A stretch of 64,000 nt of DNA from Alphaproteobacteria bacterium (lineage in GTDB: Bacteria; Pseudomonadota; Alphaproteobacteria; Micavibrionales; Micavibrionaceae). Of the stretch, positions 1 to 7,982 are shown piece after piece (the first letter of the stretch is position 1; every line of letters begins with the position of its first letter). The translations under genes and the position numbers were made by a program. The DNA lies in contig JAJFGU010000002.1 in NCBI GenBank assembly GCA_021775955.1, forward strand, positions 1 to 64,000. Direction: 5' to 3'. The notes under the pieces were generated by a model, which worked only from the letters and a program-made list of their open reading frames with translations, had not been told where the DNA came from and ran no database searches.

Positions 1-171
1 TCATGAACCTTGCCCCACTAAAAACTAAAACTAATTACCAATCACTCGCTTTTAACCATACCATATTGAAGCCCCTAAAAAGAGACCCTTCTCTATTGTG
101 GAACAATAATACTTAAAATTTTATGAAAATTATTGAGATTGAACCTAATTTAAAGACTTAAGTATAGGAGT

Positions 172-1137
172 TTAGTGGAGTCTTGCTTTTCTAACCGCTT
201 CAAATTCAGCAAAGGTAATATTGTCAGCTTTGCCTTTTTCATGAATATCCTGCATCGCCGTGAAAATTTCGCGCGGTACATTGACCTCGACGCAGGATTC
301 CAGCCCCTTGAAACCGGGGAATGTGTTGGCCTCACAAATCGTGTAGCCGTTATCGTCATAAAGAAGATCAATACCGGCAACCTGAATGTCTAAAATTTCT
401 GCGGTCTTGATGGCCATCTTTTTTGCCTTTTCATCGGGGATAAATTCACTGACCTGACCCCCCGTCGAATAATTGGTTTTAAAATCTCCCTCCGGCGCGC
501 GGCGTTCCATAGAGCCGATCACCTTGCCATCCACCACGAACATGCGAATGTCACGTCCCCTGCTTTTGGCAATAAACTTTTGGAAGATGAGCTGAATATT
601 CGGATTGGTCTGCTCGATCAGATTCATCAAATCGGTAAAGGCTTTGCGGTTTTCAATCAAAAACACGCCGCTGCCGTTCACCCCGAGCAACGTTTTGACC
701 ACCACCGGAAAACCGATATGGCTTTCAACCAGATCGAGATCGACAGGGAATTTGGCGAGCATCGTCGTCGGTGTCGGCAAGCCGCTTTCCACCAGCACCT
801 GATGCGTGTGCAGTTTATCGGCAACCATCTCGATGGTTGCGGAGTTGTTGAACGTGCGCACGCCAAGGCGCTCGAGCTGACGGATCACAGCCAGGGCGAA
901 ATACCCCGTATCGATCACATAAGTCCGGGGCAAAACAAAATCGGGAAGCGGAATAAGATTGCCATCAATCAGAACGGATTCACGGTCGTCTTCCGAGACC
1001 AGCAAATCAAACTGTTCCGGATTGAAAACCTTGACGTCGATGCCCATCTCGCGACCTTCGGCAAGAAATCGTCTGATCTCAAAAGCCTCAGAGGACGGCG
1101 ACTCAATTTCCTCGTTAAAAAGTATCCAGACTTCCAT
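172..1137 (-). CDS. RimK-like ATP-grasp ligase (alpha-L-glutamate ligase family)
   Basis: The 321-residue product has the ATP-grasp layout of the RimK family, which joins amino acids (often glutamate) to a carboxylate using ATP. Visible are the nucleotide-binding stretch FPVVVKTLLGVNGSGV (near residue 143), a basic segment RGRDIRMFVVDGKVIGSMER, and the metal-binding end ICEANTFPGFKGLE near residue 270. The ATG at 1137 is preceded by GGGAG. The N-terminal domain (IESPSSEAFEIRRFLAEG) fits the pre-ATP-grasp domain. The substrate is unknown: ribosomal protein S6, a peptide or a cofactor are all possible. It stands alone, divergent from the TetR gene, with a candidate small RNA or attenuator directly upstream. 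Confidence 0.85.
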   Translation of the reverse strand: MEVWILFNEEIESPSSEAFEIRRFLAEGREMGIDVKVFNPEQFDLLVSEDDRESVLIDGNLIPLPDFVLPRTYVIDTGYFALAVIRQLERLGVRTFNNSATIEMVADKLHTHQVLVESGLPTPTTMLAKFPVDLDLVESHIGFPVVVKTLLGVNGSGVFLIENRKAFTDLMNLIEQTNPNIQLIFQKFIAKSRGRDIRMFVVDGKVIGSMERRAPEGDFKTNYSTGGQVSEFIPDEKAKKMAIKTAEILDIQVAGIDLLYDDNGYTICEANTFPGFKGLESCVEVNVPREIFTAMQDIHEKGKADNITFAEFEAVRKARLH

Positions 1138-1213
1138 ATAGCTCCCTGTCTCTTTTTATATTTATAGTTGGCTGAATATATAGGAAAAGCGCGGGTTTTA
1201 CAAATTTTGTCAT

Positions 1214-1240
1214 AAAAAAACGCAAGTCCAATGACTTGCG
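1214..1240 (-). terminator. Rho-independent terminator upstream of the RimK-like gene
   Basis: CGCAAGTC (1221-1228) and GACTTGCG (1233-1240) form a perfect 8-bp stem with a 4-nt loop. On the minus strand it is followed by seven T (1220-1214), the pattern of an intrinsic terminator. It lies between the RimK-like start codon and the second hairpin at 1252-1268. Confidence 0.7.
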
Positions 1241-1334
1241 TAATTATTCTCAAAAAAGGGCAATGCCCCGCCTTCGTTCTCGCCAGGTCTTTTTAAGCTG
1301 TTTCCATGGCCGGGAACCCAACGCTATCCTTATA
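1214..1334 (-). ncRNA. Candidate minus-strand small RNA or rimK-like leader
   Basis: Read on the minus strand, a possible -10 (TATAAG, 1334-1329) is followed by an imperfect stem pairing GUUCCCGGCCAUGG with CCUGGCGAGAAC, then a short GGGC-AUU-GCCC hairpin with six U (1268-1252) and then a second perfect hairpin (1240-1221) with a run of seven U. No reading frame of note lies here. Two consecutive terminators reading toward the RimK-like gene but upstream of its start suggest either a separate small RNA or an attenuated 5' leader. No good -35 was seen, so the 5' end is a guess. Confidence 0.35.
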
Positions 1335-1473
1335 ATTTACCATAGAAATCCTTTGGGAATTATTAAAATAGCAGAAAAAAAAATTTTAAATGGGGGGTTG
1401 CCTTCATGTATAAAATGGATCAATGTCACCTCCTCAATACGCAACGAACAGTTTTAAAAAAGGAGGAAAAGCT

Positions 1474-2076
1474 ATGCAAGCCACAGCTGCAAACACGAAT
1501 ACTGGTAAAAAAGGAAGGCCCCGTAGCGAAAAGTCACGCAAGGCCATTTTGAATTCCACAAACAAATTGCTCCTTCATATGTCTGTGCAGGAACTCAGCA
1601 TCGAAGCCATTGCCAAAAAAGCGAAAGTCGGCAAGACAACGATCTATCGCTGGTGGCCAAATAAGACCGCTGTTGTTATGGACGCGCTGATCAACCAGCC
1701 CGGCATGCAGACACCACTGCCGACACCTGCCAATGATTCAGAAGCGATCACCATGCAGCTCGACAAGCTGATCCGTTTGCTCCACAGCAATAACGGCACA
1801 ACCATTGCCCAGTTGTTTAGTGAAGCGCAGTCCAGCGAAAAATCACAAAAGATTTTTGAAAATAATTTCCTGGCACCGCTGATTGATGCGATCGAATTCA
1901 GCATCGAGGAAGGCAAAAAGAAAGGCCTTTTCCGCAAGGATCTTGATACCAAGACCGCGATCGATATGCTGTGCGGCCCTATCTTTTTCCGTCTTATGGC
2001 GCATCCTTATGACTTCAACGCGGACTTCCAGAAAAGATACCCGTTTGAAGCCATCAAGCTGCTAAAAGCCGCTTAA
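1474..2076 (+). CDS. TetR/AcrR family transcriptional regulator
   Basis: About 200 residues with an N-terminal helix-turn-helix of TetR type: KSRKAILNSTNKLL followed by LSIEAIAKKAKVGKTTIYRWW and NKTAVVMDAL. The GKTTIYRWW recognition-helix signature is typical of TetR proteins. The C-terminal half (roughly 80-200) is the ligand-binding and dimer domain and ends in a TetR_C-like helix. The start at 1474 is chosen because a perfect AGGAGG lies at 1461-1466, 7 nt upstream; an upstream in-frame ATG at 1423 has no such site. It may control the MscS gene downstream or itself; the ligand is unknown. Confidence 0.85.
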   Translation: MQATAANTNTGKKGRPRSEKSRKAILNSTNKLLLHMSVQELSIEAIAKKAKVGKTTIYRWWPNKTAVVMDALINQPGMQTPLPTPANDSEAITMQLDKLIRLLHSNNGTTIAQLFSEAQSSEKSQKIFENNFLAPLIDAIEFSIEEGKKKGLFRKDLDTKTAIDMLCGPIFFRLMAHPYDFNADFQKRYPFEAIKLLKAA

Positions 2077-2105
2077 TACAAGCAAACATACTGAACTTAT
2101 GCGAT

Positions 2106-2135
2106 AGGGGATTTTCATTTCGGTGATAATCCCCT
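2106..2135 (+). terminator. Hairpin between tetR and mscS genes
   Basis: AGGGGATT (2106-2113) and AATCCCCT (2128-2135) are perfect inverted repeats with a 14-nt loop, 12 bp before the MscS start. There is no proper T-run after it, so it may be a weak terminator, an operator for the TetR protein, or a translational control hairpin. The following gene has no clear Shine-Dalgarno. Confidence 0.35.
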
Positions 2136-2146
2136 AAGCTTTATGC

Positions 2147-3445
2147 ATGTTCGAAAACTTCGACATTGCCGCGCTTTGGGAAAAGACCGTCAACTGGTGC
2201 GGCGGTGTTTTCTGGAACCAGGAAACGATATTCCAGCTGGTCGTTATCGCCGGCGCCTTCATCATCAGCGCCATCATCAACAAAATCGTCAGCAAAAGAC
2301 TGATCGATGCCATTGACGGCTCCAACATGCCAATCCAGGCAAAACGAGTCACCAACAATTTGCGCCGTTTAATCCTGCCGTTTATCTGGCTGGCCATCAT
2401 TTTCTTTGTCTCACAAATAGCCGGCCCCGCTTTGCTGAATATGGATATAACCCTGTCGCAGGCGATCATGAAATTATTGCTGGCATGGATTGTCATTCGC
2501 ACCGCGCTGCAATTTGTTGAAAACAGATTTGCCAGGAACTTTTTTGCGCTTTTTATTCTCGCTATTGCCGCCTTAAGCGTTTTTGGCATTCTCGATGAAA
2601 CCACAGCGGCGCTGGATTCCGTCGGTATTAACCTTGGGGAATCACGATTATCGGCCCTGGCCGTCATTAAAAGCATATTCCTGCTCTTCTTCCTGATGTA
2701 TCTGGCCCTTTTCGCCTCCAGCTTTGCCGAGCGCAAGGTGCTGCAAATCAAGGGCATGAAGCGCTCCTCACAAGTTCTCATCACCAAGATTGTGCGCATT
2801 ACGCTGATTGTGTTTGCGCTGCTGATCGGCGTGACCAGCGCCGGGATTGACTTATCGCTCTTTGCCGTCTTTGGTGGCGCCGTCGGTCTTGGTGTCGGTT
2901 TTGGCCTGCAAAAAGGCATCTCCAACCTCTTTAGCGGCATGCTTTTGCTGATGGACAAATCGATCGTCCCCGGCGATGTGCTGGAGATGGAGGGCGGCAC
3001 TTTCGGCTGGGTCCAGCATATGGGCGCACGCTATACCGAGGTCGTCACCCGCGATAACAAATCTTTCCTCATCCCGAATGAAGATTTCATCACGCAAAAA
3101 GTTGTCAACTGGTCACACGGCAACACTTTAATCCGCATTGAAGTCGTCTTTGGTGTTGATTACAGCCACAACCCGCATGAAATCAAGGCAATGGCGGAAG
3201 AAGCAACGAAGCATGCCGATGAACGTATTTGCCACGACCCGGAGCCGGTCTGCCACCTGGCGGAATTTGGCGATAGCGCGCTGAATTTCAAGCTGCGTTT
3301 CTGGATTAAGGATGCGGAAAAAGGCATCACCAATATCCGCGGCTCTGTGATGCTGGCGCTGTGGGATGTCTTTGATAAAAACAATGTCAAAATCCCGTAT
3401 CCGCATCGTGAAGTGCTTATTACGGAACAAAAAAAGGCACCTTAA
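2147..3445 (+). CDS. MscS-family mechanosensitive ion channel
   Basis: 432 residues with several N-terminal membrane helices (about 25-215) and then the MscS core: pore helix FGGAVGLGVGFGLQKGISNLFSG (about 245-268; glycine- and alanine-rich) followed by the beta domain with VPGDVLEMEGGTFGWVQ and RDNKSFLIPNEDFI. These are hallmarks of channels that open on hypo-osmotic stress in the inner membrane. The product is longer than E. coli MscS (286 aa) because of extra N-terminal helices. It ends within a terminator. Confidence 0.9.
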   Translation: MFENFDIAALWEKTVNWCGGVFWNQETIFQLVVIAGAFIISAIINKIVSKRLIDAIDGSNMPIQAKRVTNNLRRLILPFIWLAIIFFVSQIAGPALLNMDITLSQAIMKLLLAWIVIRTALQFVENRFARNFFALFILAIAALSVFGILDETTAALDSVGINLGESRLSALAVIKSIFLLFFLMYLALFASSFAERKVLQIKGMKRSSQVLITKIVRITLIVFALLIGVTSAGIDLSLFAVFGGAVGLGVGFGLQKGISNLFSGMLLLMDKSIVPGDVLEMEGGTFGWVQHMGARYTEVVTRDNKSFLIPNEDFITQKVVNWSHGNTLIRIEVVFGVDYSHNPHEIKAMAEEATKHADERICHDPEPVCHLAEFGDSALNFKLRFWIKDAEKGITNIRGSVMLALWDVFDKNNVKIPYPHREVLITEQKKAP

Positions 3446-3458
3446 AGACGCCTTTTTT
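3430..3458 (+). terminator. Intrinsic terminator overlapping the mscS stop
   Basis: AAAAAAGGC (3430-3438) pairs with GCCTTTTTT (3450-3458), 11-nt loop; the TAA stop at 3443-3445 lies in the loop. The A-rich left arm means it could also act on the opposite strand, for the convergent ahpC gene. Confidence 0.65.
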
Positions 3459-3467
3459 ATTCTTTAC

Positions 3468-3539
3468 CGTCATCGCGAGCGACTGAAAGGAGCGCGGCGA
3501 CCCAGTCTTCTGGATTGCTTCGCTACGCTCGCAATGACG
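3468..3539. repeat. Palindromic repeat, family A, copy 1
   Basis: The ends CGTCATCGCGAGCG (3468-3481) and CGCTCGCAATGACG (3526-3539) are inverted repeats with one mismatch; the interior carries TTCTGGATTGCTTCG. A second copy lies at 29988-30070. It fills the gap between the convergent mscS and ahpC genes. This is the widespread 'CGTCATTGCGAGCG' type of mobile palindromic repeat. Confidence 0.8.
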
Positions 3540-3547
3540 AGAATGGA

Positions 3548-4129
3548 TTAAGCAGCAATTTTCTTCGCTTCACCCGACACATCAATCGTATCGCCGCCCG
3601 CAGCGCGGTTACAGGCGCACAGACCCTGCGATTGCGCGGCATCAAGAATGCGCAGTGTTTCCTGCGGATTGCGGCCAACGCTGAGGCCATTGACCGAGAC
3701 ATGCTGGATCACATTATCCGGATCGATTATGAACGTTGCACGCAAGGCCACACCGGCCTGCTGCTCACGAACACCAAGGCCGTCAATCAGACTGCCATTT
3801 GTATCGGCAAAGCTCCACTGGTTGAGTTTATTCAGCTCCGAATGCTCACGCCGCCAGGCCAGCTTGCAAAACTCGTTATCCGTGCTGCCGCCCAGAACAA
3901 CCGCACCGCGCTTTTCAAATTCAGGACCCAGATTGGCAAATTCAACAATCTCTGTCGGGCAGATAAAAGTAAAATCCTTCGGATAGAAAAAGAACACCTT
4001 CCACTTACCGGCAAAGCTGTCTTCCGTGATTTCCTGGAAAGCGGACTCGCCGTTTTCTTCATGGGTGTTAAAACCGGGCTTTACCCCCGTGATCGTAAAT
4101 TCGGGTAATTTATCGCCAATACCAAGCAT
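3548..4129 (-). CDS. ahpC: Peroxiredoxin AhpC (mycobacterial-type)
   Basis: 193 residues. The peroxidatic cysteine is C57 in FYPKDFTFICPTEI, and the C-terminus carries C171 and C173 in LCACN, the resolving pair seen in the AhpC proteins that work with AhpD or related thiol reductants rather than with AhpF. The reaction is reduction of hydrogen peroxide, organic hydroperoxides or peroxynitrite in the cytoplasm. Start at 4129 has AAGGAG 7 nt upstream. No ahpD is visible nearby, so its reductant is encoded elsewhere. Confidence 0.9.
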   Translation of the reverse strand: MLGIGDKLPEFTITGVKPGFNTHEENGESAFQEITEDSFAGKWKVFFFYPKDFTFICPTEIVEFANLGPEFEKRGAVVLGGSTDNEFCKLAWRREHSELNKLNQWSFADTNGSLIDGLGVREQQAGVALRATFIIDPDNVIQHVSVNGLSVGRNPQETLRILDAAQSQGLCACNRAAGGDTIDVSGEAKKIAA

Positions 4130-4246
4130 GATGCGTCTCCTTTTGTTAAATCCAGGAGGAAGAATAGCGCCAAAACCGCCAAATTCAAGGGGTAAGGTTA
4201 AATTTATGGATTTGCAAAACCGGCCTTCATTCCGTATATAGGGCCC

Positions 4247-5134
4247 ATGACCTATAAAATCGCCGCTTTATACCGTTTTACGCCGATTGACGACACCGCC
4301 GCCATGCGCGGGGAGATCGTTGATTTTTGTGCGGATTTGGATGTTTGCGGCACGCTTTTGATTGCACCGGAAGGGGTCAACGGCACCTTTGGCGGCCCGG
4401 CAACCAATATGGACAAAGCCATCGATTTTCTTGATGAAAAGCTCGGTATAAAAAGCGGCGAGTTGAAATTCTCGGAAAGTGAAAAGAAACCCTTCAACCG
4501 TTTTAAAGTGCGGCTGAAAAAAGAAATCATCACTATGAAAGCGCCCGAGGCTGATCCCAACAAACAGGTCGGTGCTTATGTTGAGGCCGGGGACTGGAAC
4601 GATTTGATCGCTGACCCGGAGACAATCGTCATCGACACGCGCAATGATTACGAAACCAAAGTCGGCACGTTTAAAGATGCGATTGATCCGGGCATTGAAT
4701 CCTTCACCCAGTTTAAAGATTATGTGAGCGCCAATCTCGACGAGGCCGACAGGAAGAAGAAAGTCGCGATGTTTTGCACCGGCGGTATTCGCTGCGAAAA
4801 GGCCTCAAGCTATATGATGGCGCATGGCTTTGATGAGGTTTATCACCTCAAGGGCGGCATTTTGAAATATCTCGAAACCATTCCCGCCGATCAAAGCCTG
4901 TGGGAAGGGGAATGTTTTATTTTCGATCAACGTGTTGCGGTGACGCATGGTCTAGAGCAAGGCAGCTGGAGCATCTGCCATGGCTGCCGCGAACCGCTCT
5001 CCCAGGAAGAGATTAAACACGAAACATATGAAGAAGGCGTCTCCTGCCCGCATTGCGCAGAGGGCCTCACACCAGAACGCATCAAATCCTTACGCATGCG
5101 GCACAAGCATTACGTGACGCAAAATGACACATAG
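4247..5134 (+). CDS. trhO: tRNA uridine(34) hydroxylase TrhO (rhodanese-like)
   Basis: 295 residues in the YceA/TrhO layout: an acylphosphatase-like N-terminal domain (1-95, with IAPEGVNGTFGG), a rhodanese domain (about 115-220) with the active loop CTGGIRC (C177), and a C-terminal zinc-like CxxC...CxxC segment (CHGC and CPHC, about 245-275). TrhO makes 5-hydroxyuridine at tRNA position 34. The gene overlaps the acylphosphatase gene by 11 nt, implying co-translation. Confidence 0.9.
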   Translation: MTYKIAALYRFTPIDDTAAMRGEIVDFCADLDVCGTLLIAPEGVNGTFGGPATNMDKAIDFLDEKLGIKSGELKFSESEKKPFNRFKVRLKKEIITMKAPEADPNKQVGAYVEAGDWNDLIADPETIVIDTRNDYETKVGTFKDAIDPGIESFTQFKDYVSANLDEADRKKKVAMFCTGGIRCEKASSYMMAHGFDEVYHLKGGILKYLETIPADQSLWEGECFIFDQRVAVTHGLEQGSWSICHGCREPLSQEEIKHETYEEGVSCPHCAEGLTPERIKSLRMRHKHYVTQNDT

Positions 5135-5468
5135 ATATATTCGGGTTTATGGACAAGTTCAACATGTCGGATACAGGGGCTGGGCCGTTCAGAAAGCTAC
5201 AGAACTTGGCCTTGATGGATCCGTTAAGAATATAGAGGACGGGACGGTTGAGATATTCATCTCTGGCCCGAACGATAAGGTAGATAAATTTACACAGGCC
5301 TGTCAAATAGGCCCTGAGCGTGCAGAGGTGGATGGCATTCATACGAGGGACAAGGATTGGGCATATCGCGGCGAACCCGGCTTTATAAATCTCGGCGGCA
5401 AGCTTCAATACCCGAACACGCTACCTTGCTCTTTACCTTCACAAGACCCTGCATTTGATTGCAAATAA
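5124..5468 (+). CDS. Acylphosphatase (first of two)
   Basis: 114 residues. The signature YGQVQHVGYRGWA with the phosphate-binding loop and Arg, followed by GLDGSVKNIEDGTVEIFISGP with the catalytic Asn, marks an acylphosphatase (hydrolysis of carboxyl-phosphate bonds). The first 90 residues are the domain; about 24 extra residues form a tail. It starts inside the 3' end of trhO. It diverges from the second copy and is lower in GC than its neighbours. Confidence 0.8.
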   Translation: MTHRYIRVYGQVQHVGYRGWAVQKATELGLDGSVKNIEDGTVEIFISGPNDKVDKFTQACQIGPERAEVDGIHTRDKDWAYRGEPGFINLGGKLQYPNTLPCSLPSQDPAFDCK

Positions 5469-5493
5469 TCCTACAACAAACCATATTGGTACC

Positions 5494-5769
5494 ATGATCA
5501 CAAAACATCTTCGCATTAAAGGCCGGGTGCAGGGCGTCTGGTACCGCGCATGGACGATAGAACAGGCAACAAAGCTGGGATTAAAGGGCTGGGTGCACAA
5601 TTGCACCGATGGCAGTGTTGAAGCGCTCGTTCACGGCCCCGAAGAAGATGTTGAACAAATGATCACGGCCTGCCGGGGCGGCCCACCAAGTGCACAAGTA
5701 TCAGACATTGAAATCAGTGACGGCACGTATGATGGCGGGCAGACTTTTGAACAACGTGCAACGTGTTAG
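5494..5769 (+). CDS. Acylphosphatase (second of two)
   Basis: 91 residues from the ATG at 5494, the usual family length (about 90). IKGRVQGVWYRAW (P-loop with Arg) and GLKGWVHNCTDGSVEALVHGP (catalytic Asn in VHN) are both intact. An in-frame upstream ATG at 5455 would add 13 unrelated residues and overlap the first acylphosphatase, so it is less likely. The tandem with the previous gene and with TrhO, whose own N-terminal fold is acylphosphatase-like, is notable. Confidence 0.85.
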   Translation: MITKHLRIKGRVQGVWYRAWTIEQATKLGLKGWVHNCTDGSVEALVHGPEEDVEQMITACRGGPPSAQVSDIEISDGTYDGGQTFEQRATC

Positions 5770-6032
5770 ACTTCTAAAGGGGGCTTGGGGCAATCATATA
5801 CAGTAATATTACCCTCATCATCATGCACCAAAGAAAGGCATGTATGACCTGTAAAAAGTGATCCCCCCATAATTTGAGATACACCCTTAAATGGATCGGC
5901 TAATTGCTGATGATTGGTTTTACCATCAGATGGAAGCGAAAACGCCTGCTTCAAACTTATACTTGATGGCACCACCAATAAAGCTAAAGAGAGTACTGCT
6001 CCTAGAGCACCTTGTGTCTTCGAAAACATCAT
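5766..6032 (-). CDS. Small secreted protein, unknown function
   Basis: 88 residues starting at ATGATG (6032) with AAGGAAA just upstream; an earlier in-frame ATG at 6077 lacks this. The N-terminus is a signal peptide (GALGAVLSLALLVVPSSIS). The mature part has two cysteines (HTCLS and YDCPK) that could form a disulfide. The family is not recognised. It overlaps the acylphosphatase gene tail to tail by 4 bp. Confidence 0.55.
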   Translation of the reverse strand: MMFSKTQGALGAVLSLALLVVPSSISLKQAFSLPSDGKTNHQQLADPFKGVSQIMGGSLFTGHTCLSLVHDDEGNITVYDCPKPPLEV

Positions 6033-6107
6033 ATTTTCCTTATAAATCAGTGTTAAATCCATAAAACACCGATACAATACAATAAAAATTATGAAAAATC
6101 AAGCTTT

Positions 6108-6569
6108 TCATTCCGTACGCTCTTTTCCTTTATGATCCCCGCGCCTGCCGCCATGCTTGCGATCCCCAAATCTTTTAAATTTCTGCGCCAGTTTCTTGCG
6201 CTCGCTTTGCGGGAGTTGCGCCGCCATTTCTTTGGTCGCTTCCATGCGCTTTGCGCCCATTTCCGCCCTGGCCTTCACAATTTTTGCCATCGCCACGTCA
6301 TAGGCCTCCGGGTCAAACTCTTCCGCTGACATTATCTTCACCAGATCATCCCGGCCTTTGCGCATATCTTTAATAGCCACACCCATCTCGCGCCGCGAGT
6401 CCTGATATGCTTTCGCCATCAGATGCTGTGTTTCCGGCGCCATTTCATTTTTGACCTCATGCCATGGCTGGTGGCTGCGGTGCTTGAGCGCTAGGCCTGC
6501 AAACGCCCCCACCAGCAAAAGGTTGAGCAGGATAGACACTGTGAAAATAATTTTAACCGCTTTGGTCAT
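6108..6569 (-). CDS. Periplasmic heavy-metal sensor/resistance (CpxP/CnrX-like)
   Basis: About 153 residues: one N-terminal membrane helix (IIFTVSILLNLLLVGAFAGLA) and a long charged, helical periplasmic part with RREMGVAIKDMRKGRDDL and a basic, His-rich tail. This fits the Metal_resist (Spy/CpxP/CnrX-type) family, which binds metals or misfolded proteins at the inner-membrane outer face. The ATG at 6569 overlaps the TGA of the preceding gene (ATGA), which fixes the start; a TTG two codons earlier is unlikely. Last gene of the sigma-factor operon. Confidence 0.75.
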   Translation of the reverse strand: MTKAVKIIFTVSILLNLLLVGAFAGLALKHRSHQPWHEVKNEMAPETQHLMAKAYQDSRREMGVAIKDMRKGRDDLVKIMSAEEFDPEAYDVAMAKIVKARAEMGAKRMEATKEMAAQLPQSERKKLAQKFKRFGDRKHGGRRGDHKGKERTE

Positions 6570-6883
6570 AGCCAATCTCCCGTATCAAAGCTTTCGTCAA
6601 CAAACAAATAAGAGACCAAATCTTCGCCTACCTCATCCGTGGGCGTCTCTATATTCATCCCGGCAAATAGACCGAGCACCAAAAACACCGCCATCGCCAG
6701 CGCCGGCCTGGGCAGCAAAAACTCATCCGCCAGCGCGCCGAACCAGCCTGCCAGATCAAAACCTCCGGCTTTTGATTTTTGTCCACGCCCTTCCAAAGAC
6801 GCGGCAATAATCTTTTCGGCCAGATGGCTCCGCGCCTGCGGTTCCGCTCTTTTCGTCAGCAATTCATCCAGTTCATCAACCAT
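6566..6883 (-). CDS. Single-helix membrane protein, probable anti-sigma factor
   Basis: 105 residues. The N-terminal half is cytoplasmic and charged; a single membrane helix follows (ALAMAVFLVLGLFAGMNI, about 62-79) and a short acidic outside tail. Its place directly after an ECF sigma gene (8-nt overlap) and before a periplasmic sensor (4-nt overlap) is the usual position of an anti-sigma factor. No zinc-binding HxxxCxxC is present, so this is inference from context. Confidence 0.6.
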   Translation of the reverse strand: MVDELDELLTKRAEPQARSHLAEKIIAASLEGRGQKSKAGGFDLAGWFGALADEFLLPRPALAMAVFLVLGLFAGMNIETPTDEVGEDLVSYLFVDESFDTGDWL

Positions 6884-7457
6884 AGTCTTCTTTCCTCCTT
6901 ATCAACCCTCTCCTTGTTAATTCATCGCGCAGCCCCGCCTTGGCACGCATCAATAATGACTCCAACGCCTTGATCCCAACACCCAGTGCTTCTGCCGCTT
7001 CCTTGTTGCTCAACCCCTCGTAAAAACATAAATTCAGCGCCGCTTTTTGACGCTCCGGCAAAGCCTGTATCGCTGCCTCGATATATTTTTGCTCCTGACT
7101 GTCTTCCATTTCACGCTGCTGGTCTTTGGACGGATCGACCAGACGCTCGACAACTTCAGTGCCGTAAGAGTTTTTCCTTTTGCGCAAGCGGTCCAGCGCC
7201 TGATTGGTGACCACCCGGTAAAACCATGTGGTAAATTTGGCACCTTTGCTTGCATCCCAGCTTTCGGGCCTGTCCCATAATTTTAAAAACGCTTCCTGCA
7301 CAATATCCTCTGCTTCTTCCTGCTGGCCGCACATGCGAAAAGCCGTGGCATAAAACCGGTCCGTATGCCGCCTCACCAGCATAGCGAATGCCTGATGGTC
7401 CTGCTCACGCACGCGAACCATCAGGCGTTCATCGCTTTCTTCTTCGGCATCAGCCAT
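6876..7457 (-). CDS. ECF-type RNA polymerase sigma factor
   Basis: 193 residues. Sigma region 2 shows DHQAFAMLVRRHTDRFYATAF and EDIVQEAFLKLWDRPESW; the DNA-melting motif is FTTWFYRVVTNQALDRLRKRK. Region 4 is LPERQKAALNLCFYEGLSNKEAAEALG with the recognition helix ALESLLMRAKAGLRDEL. There is no region 3, as expected for ECF. It forms an operon with an EF-hand protein upstream and a probable anti-sigma and metal sensor downstream, suggesting control by metals or envelope stress. Sub-group not assigned. Confidence 0.92.
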   Translation of the reverse strand: MADAEEESDERLMVRVREQDHQAFAMLVRRHTDRFYATAFRMCGQQEEAEDIVQEAFLKLWDRPESWDASKGAKFTTWFYRVVTNQALDRLRKRKNSYGTEVVERLVDPSKDQQREMEDSQEQKYIEAAIQALPERQKAALNLCFYEGLSNKEAAEALGVGIKALESLLMRAKAGLRDELTRRGLIRRKEDYG

Positions 7458-7475
7458 AAGCTAAATTCTCTTACT

Positions 7476-7832
7476 TTATTCGGAAGAAGAATCCTCGCCT
7501 CTGTTTTCGCGGCGGTCCTCAATCCTGTCTTGCCTCTTTTCGCGATGTTCTTTCATTTTCTCTTGGATCTTATCACGCGAGGCCTTGGCTTCGTCTTCGG
7601 TTATTTTACCATCGCCATTCGCATCCATCCTGTTAAAACGATCCTCATGCATGGCGTTGAATTCGTCTCTGGAAATTGCGCCATCACCGTCTTTATCGGC
7701 CTTTTTGAACATTTTACCCTTGTGGTGACCAGAGCCGCCATGATGACCGGCCTTGTCGCTACTGTCTTCTGCAAAGGCCGCCGGAGCAGCCAAAACCATA
7801 GCCACAGCCGTTAACATGATAATTTTCTTCAT
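7476..7832 (-). CDS. Secreted EF-hand protein
   Basis: 118 residues with a signal peptide (IIMLTAVAMVLAAPAAFA) and two calcium-binding loops, DKDGDGAISRDE and DANGDGKITEDE, then a highly charged tail. A His-rich stretch (HHGGSGHHKGK) before the first loop may bind other metals. It sits 18 bp ahead of the ECF sigma gene, which suggests a secreted sensor or target of that regulon. Confidence 0.85.
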   Translation of the reverse strand: MKKIIMLTAVAMVLAAPAAFAEDSSDKAGHHGGSGHHKGKMFKKADKDGDGAISRDEFNAMHEDRFNRMDANGDGKITEDEAKASRDKIQEKMKEHREKRQDRIEDRRENRGEDSSSE

Positions 7833-7926
7833 TTTTTTTCCTCCGTTTGATGTTGGTAATATTTATACGTATGGAAACTCAAAACCCTTCGGAATTACCC
7901 ATATCTGGATTTTATCATGTGGCGTT

Positions 7927-7973
7927 CTCCTGGTCACTGACTTCCTGTATGGTAATTTAAGAATCACCAGGAG
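7927..7973 (+). promoter_or_regulatory. Hairpin holding the symporter ribosome site
   Basis: CTCCTGGT (7927-7934) and ACCAGGAG (7966-7973) are perfect inverted repeats. The right arm contains the AGGAG Shine-Dalgarno (7969-7973) of the symporter gene at 7983, so pairing would hide it. The 31-nt loop makes strong pairing uncertain. Confidence 0.4.
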
Positions 7974-7982
7974 CCAAAAAGC

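Noticed and set aside
1423-1473. Longer TetR start at 1423
   Set aside because: The ATG at 1474 has a perfect AGGAGG at the right distance; the upstream ATG has none.
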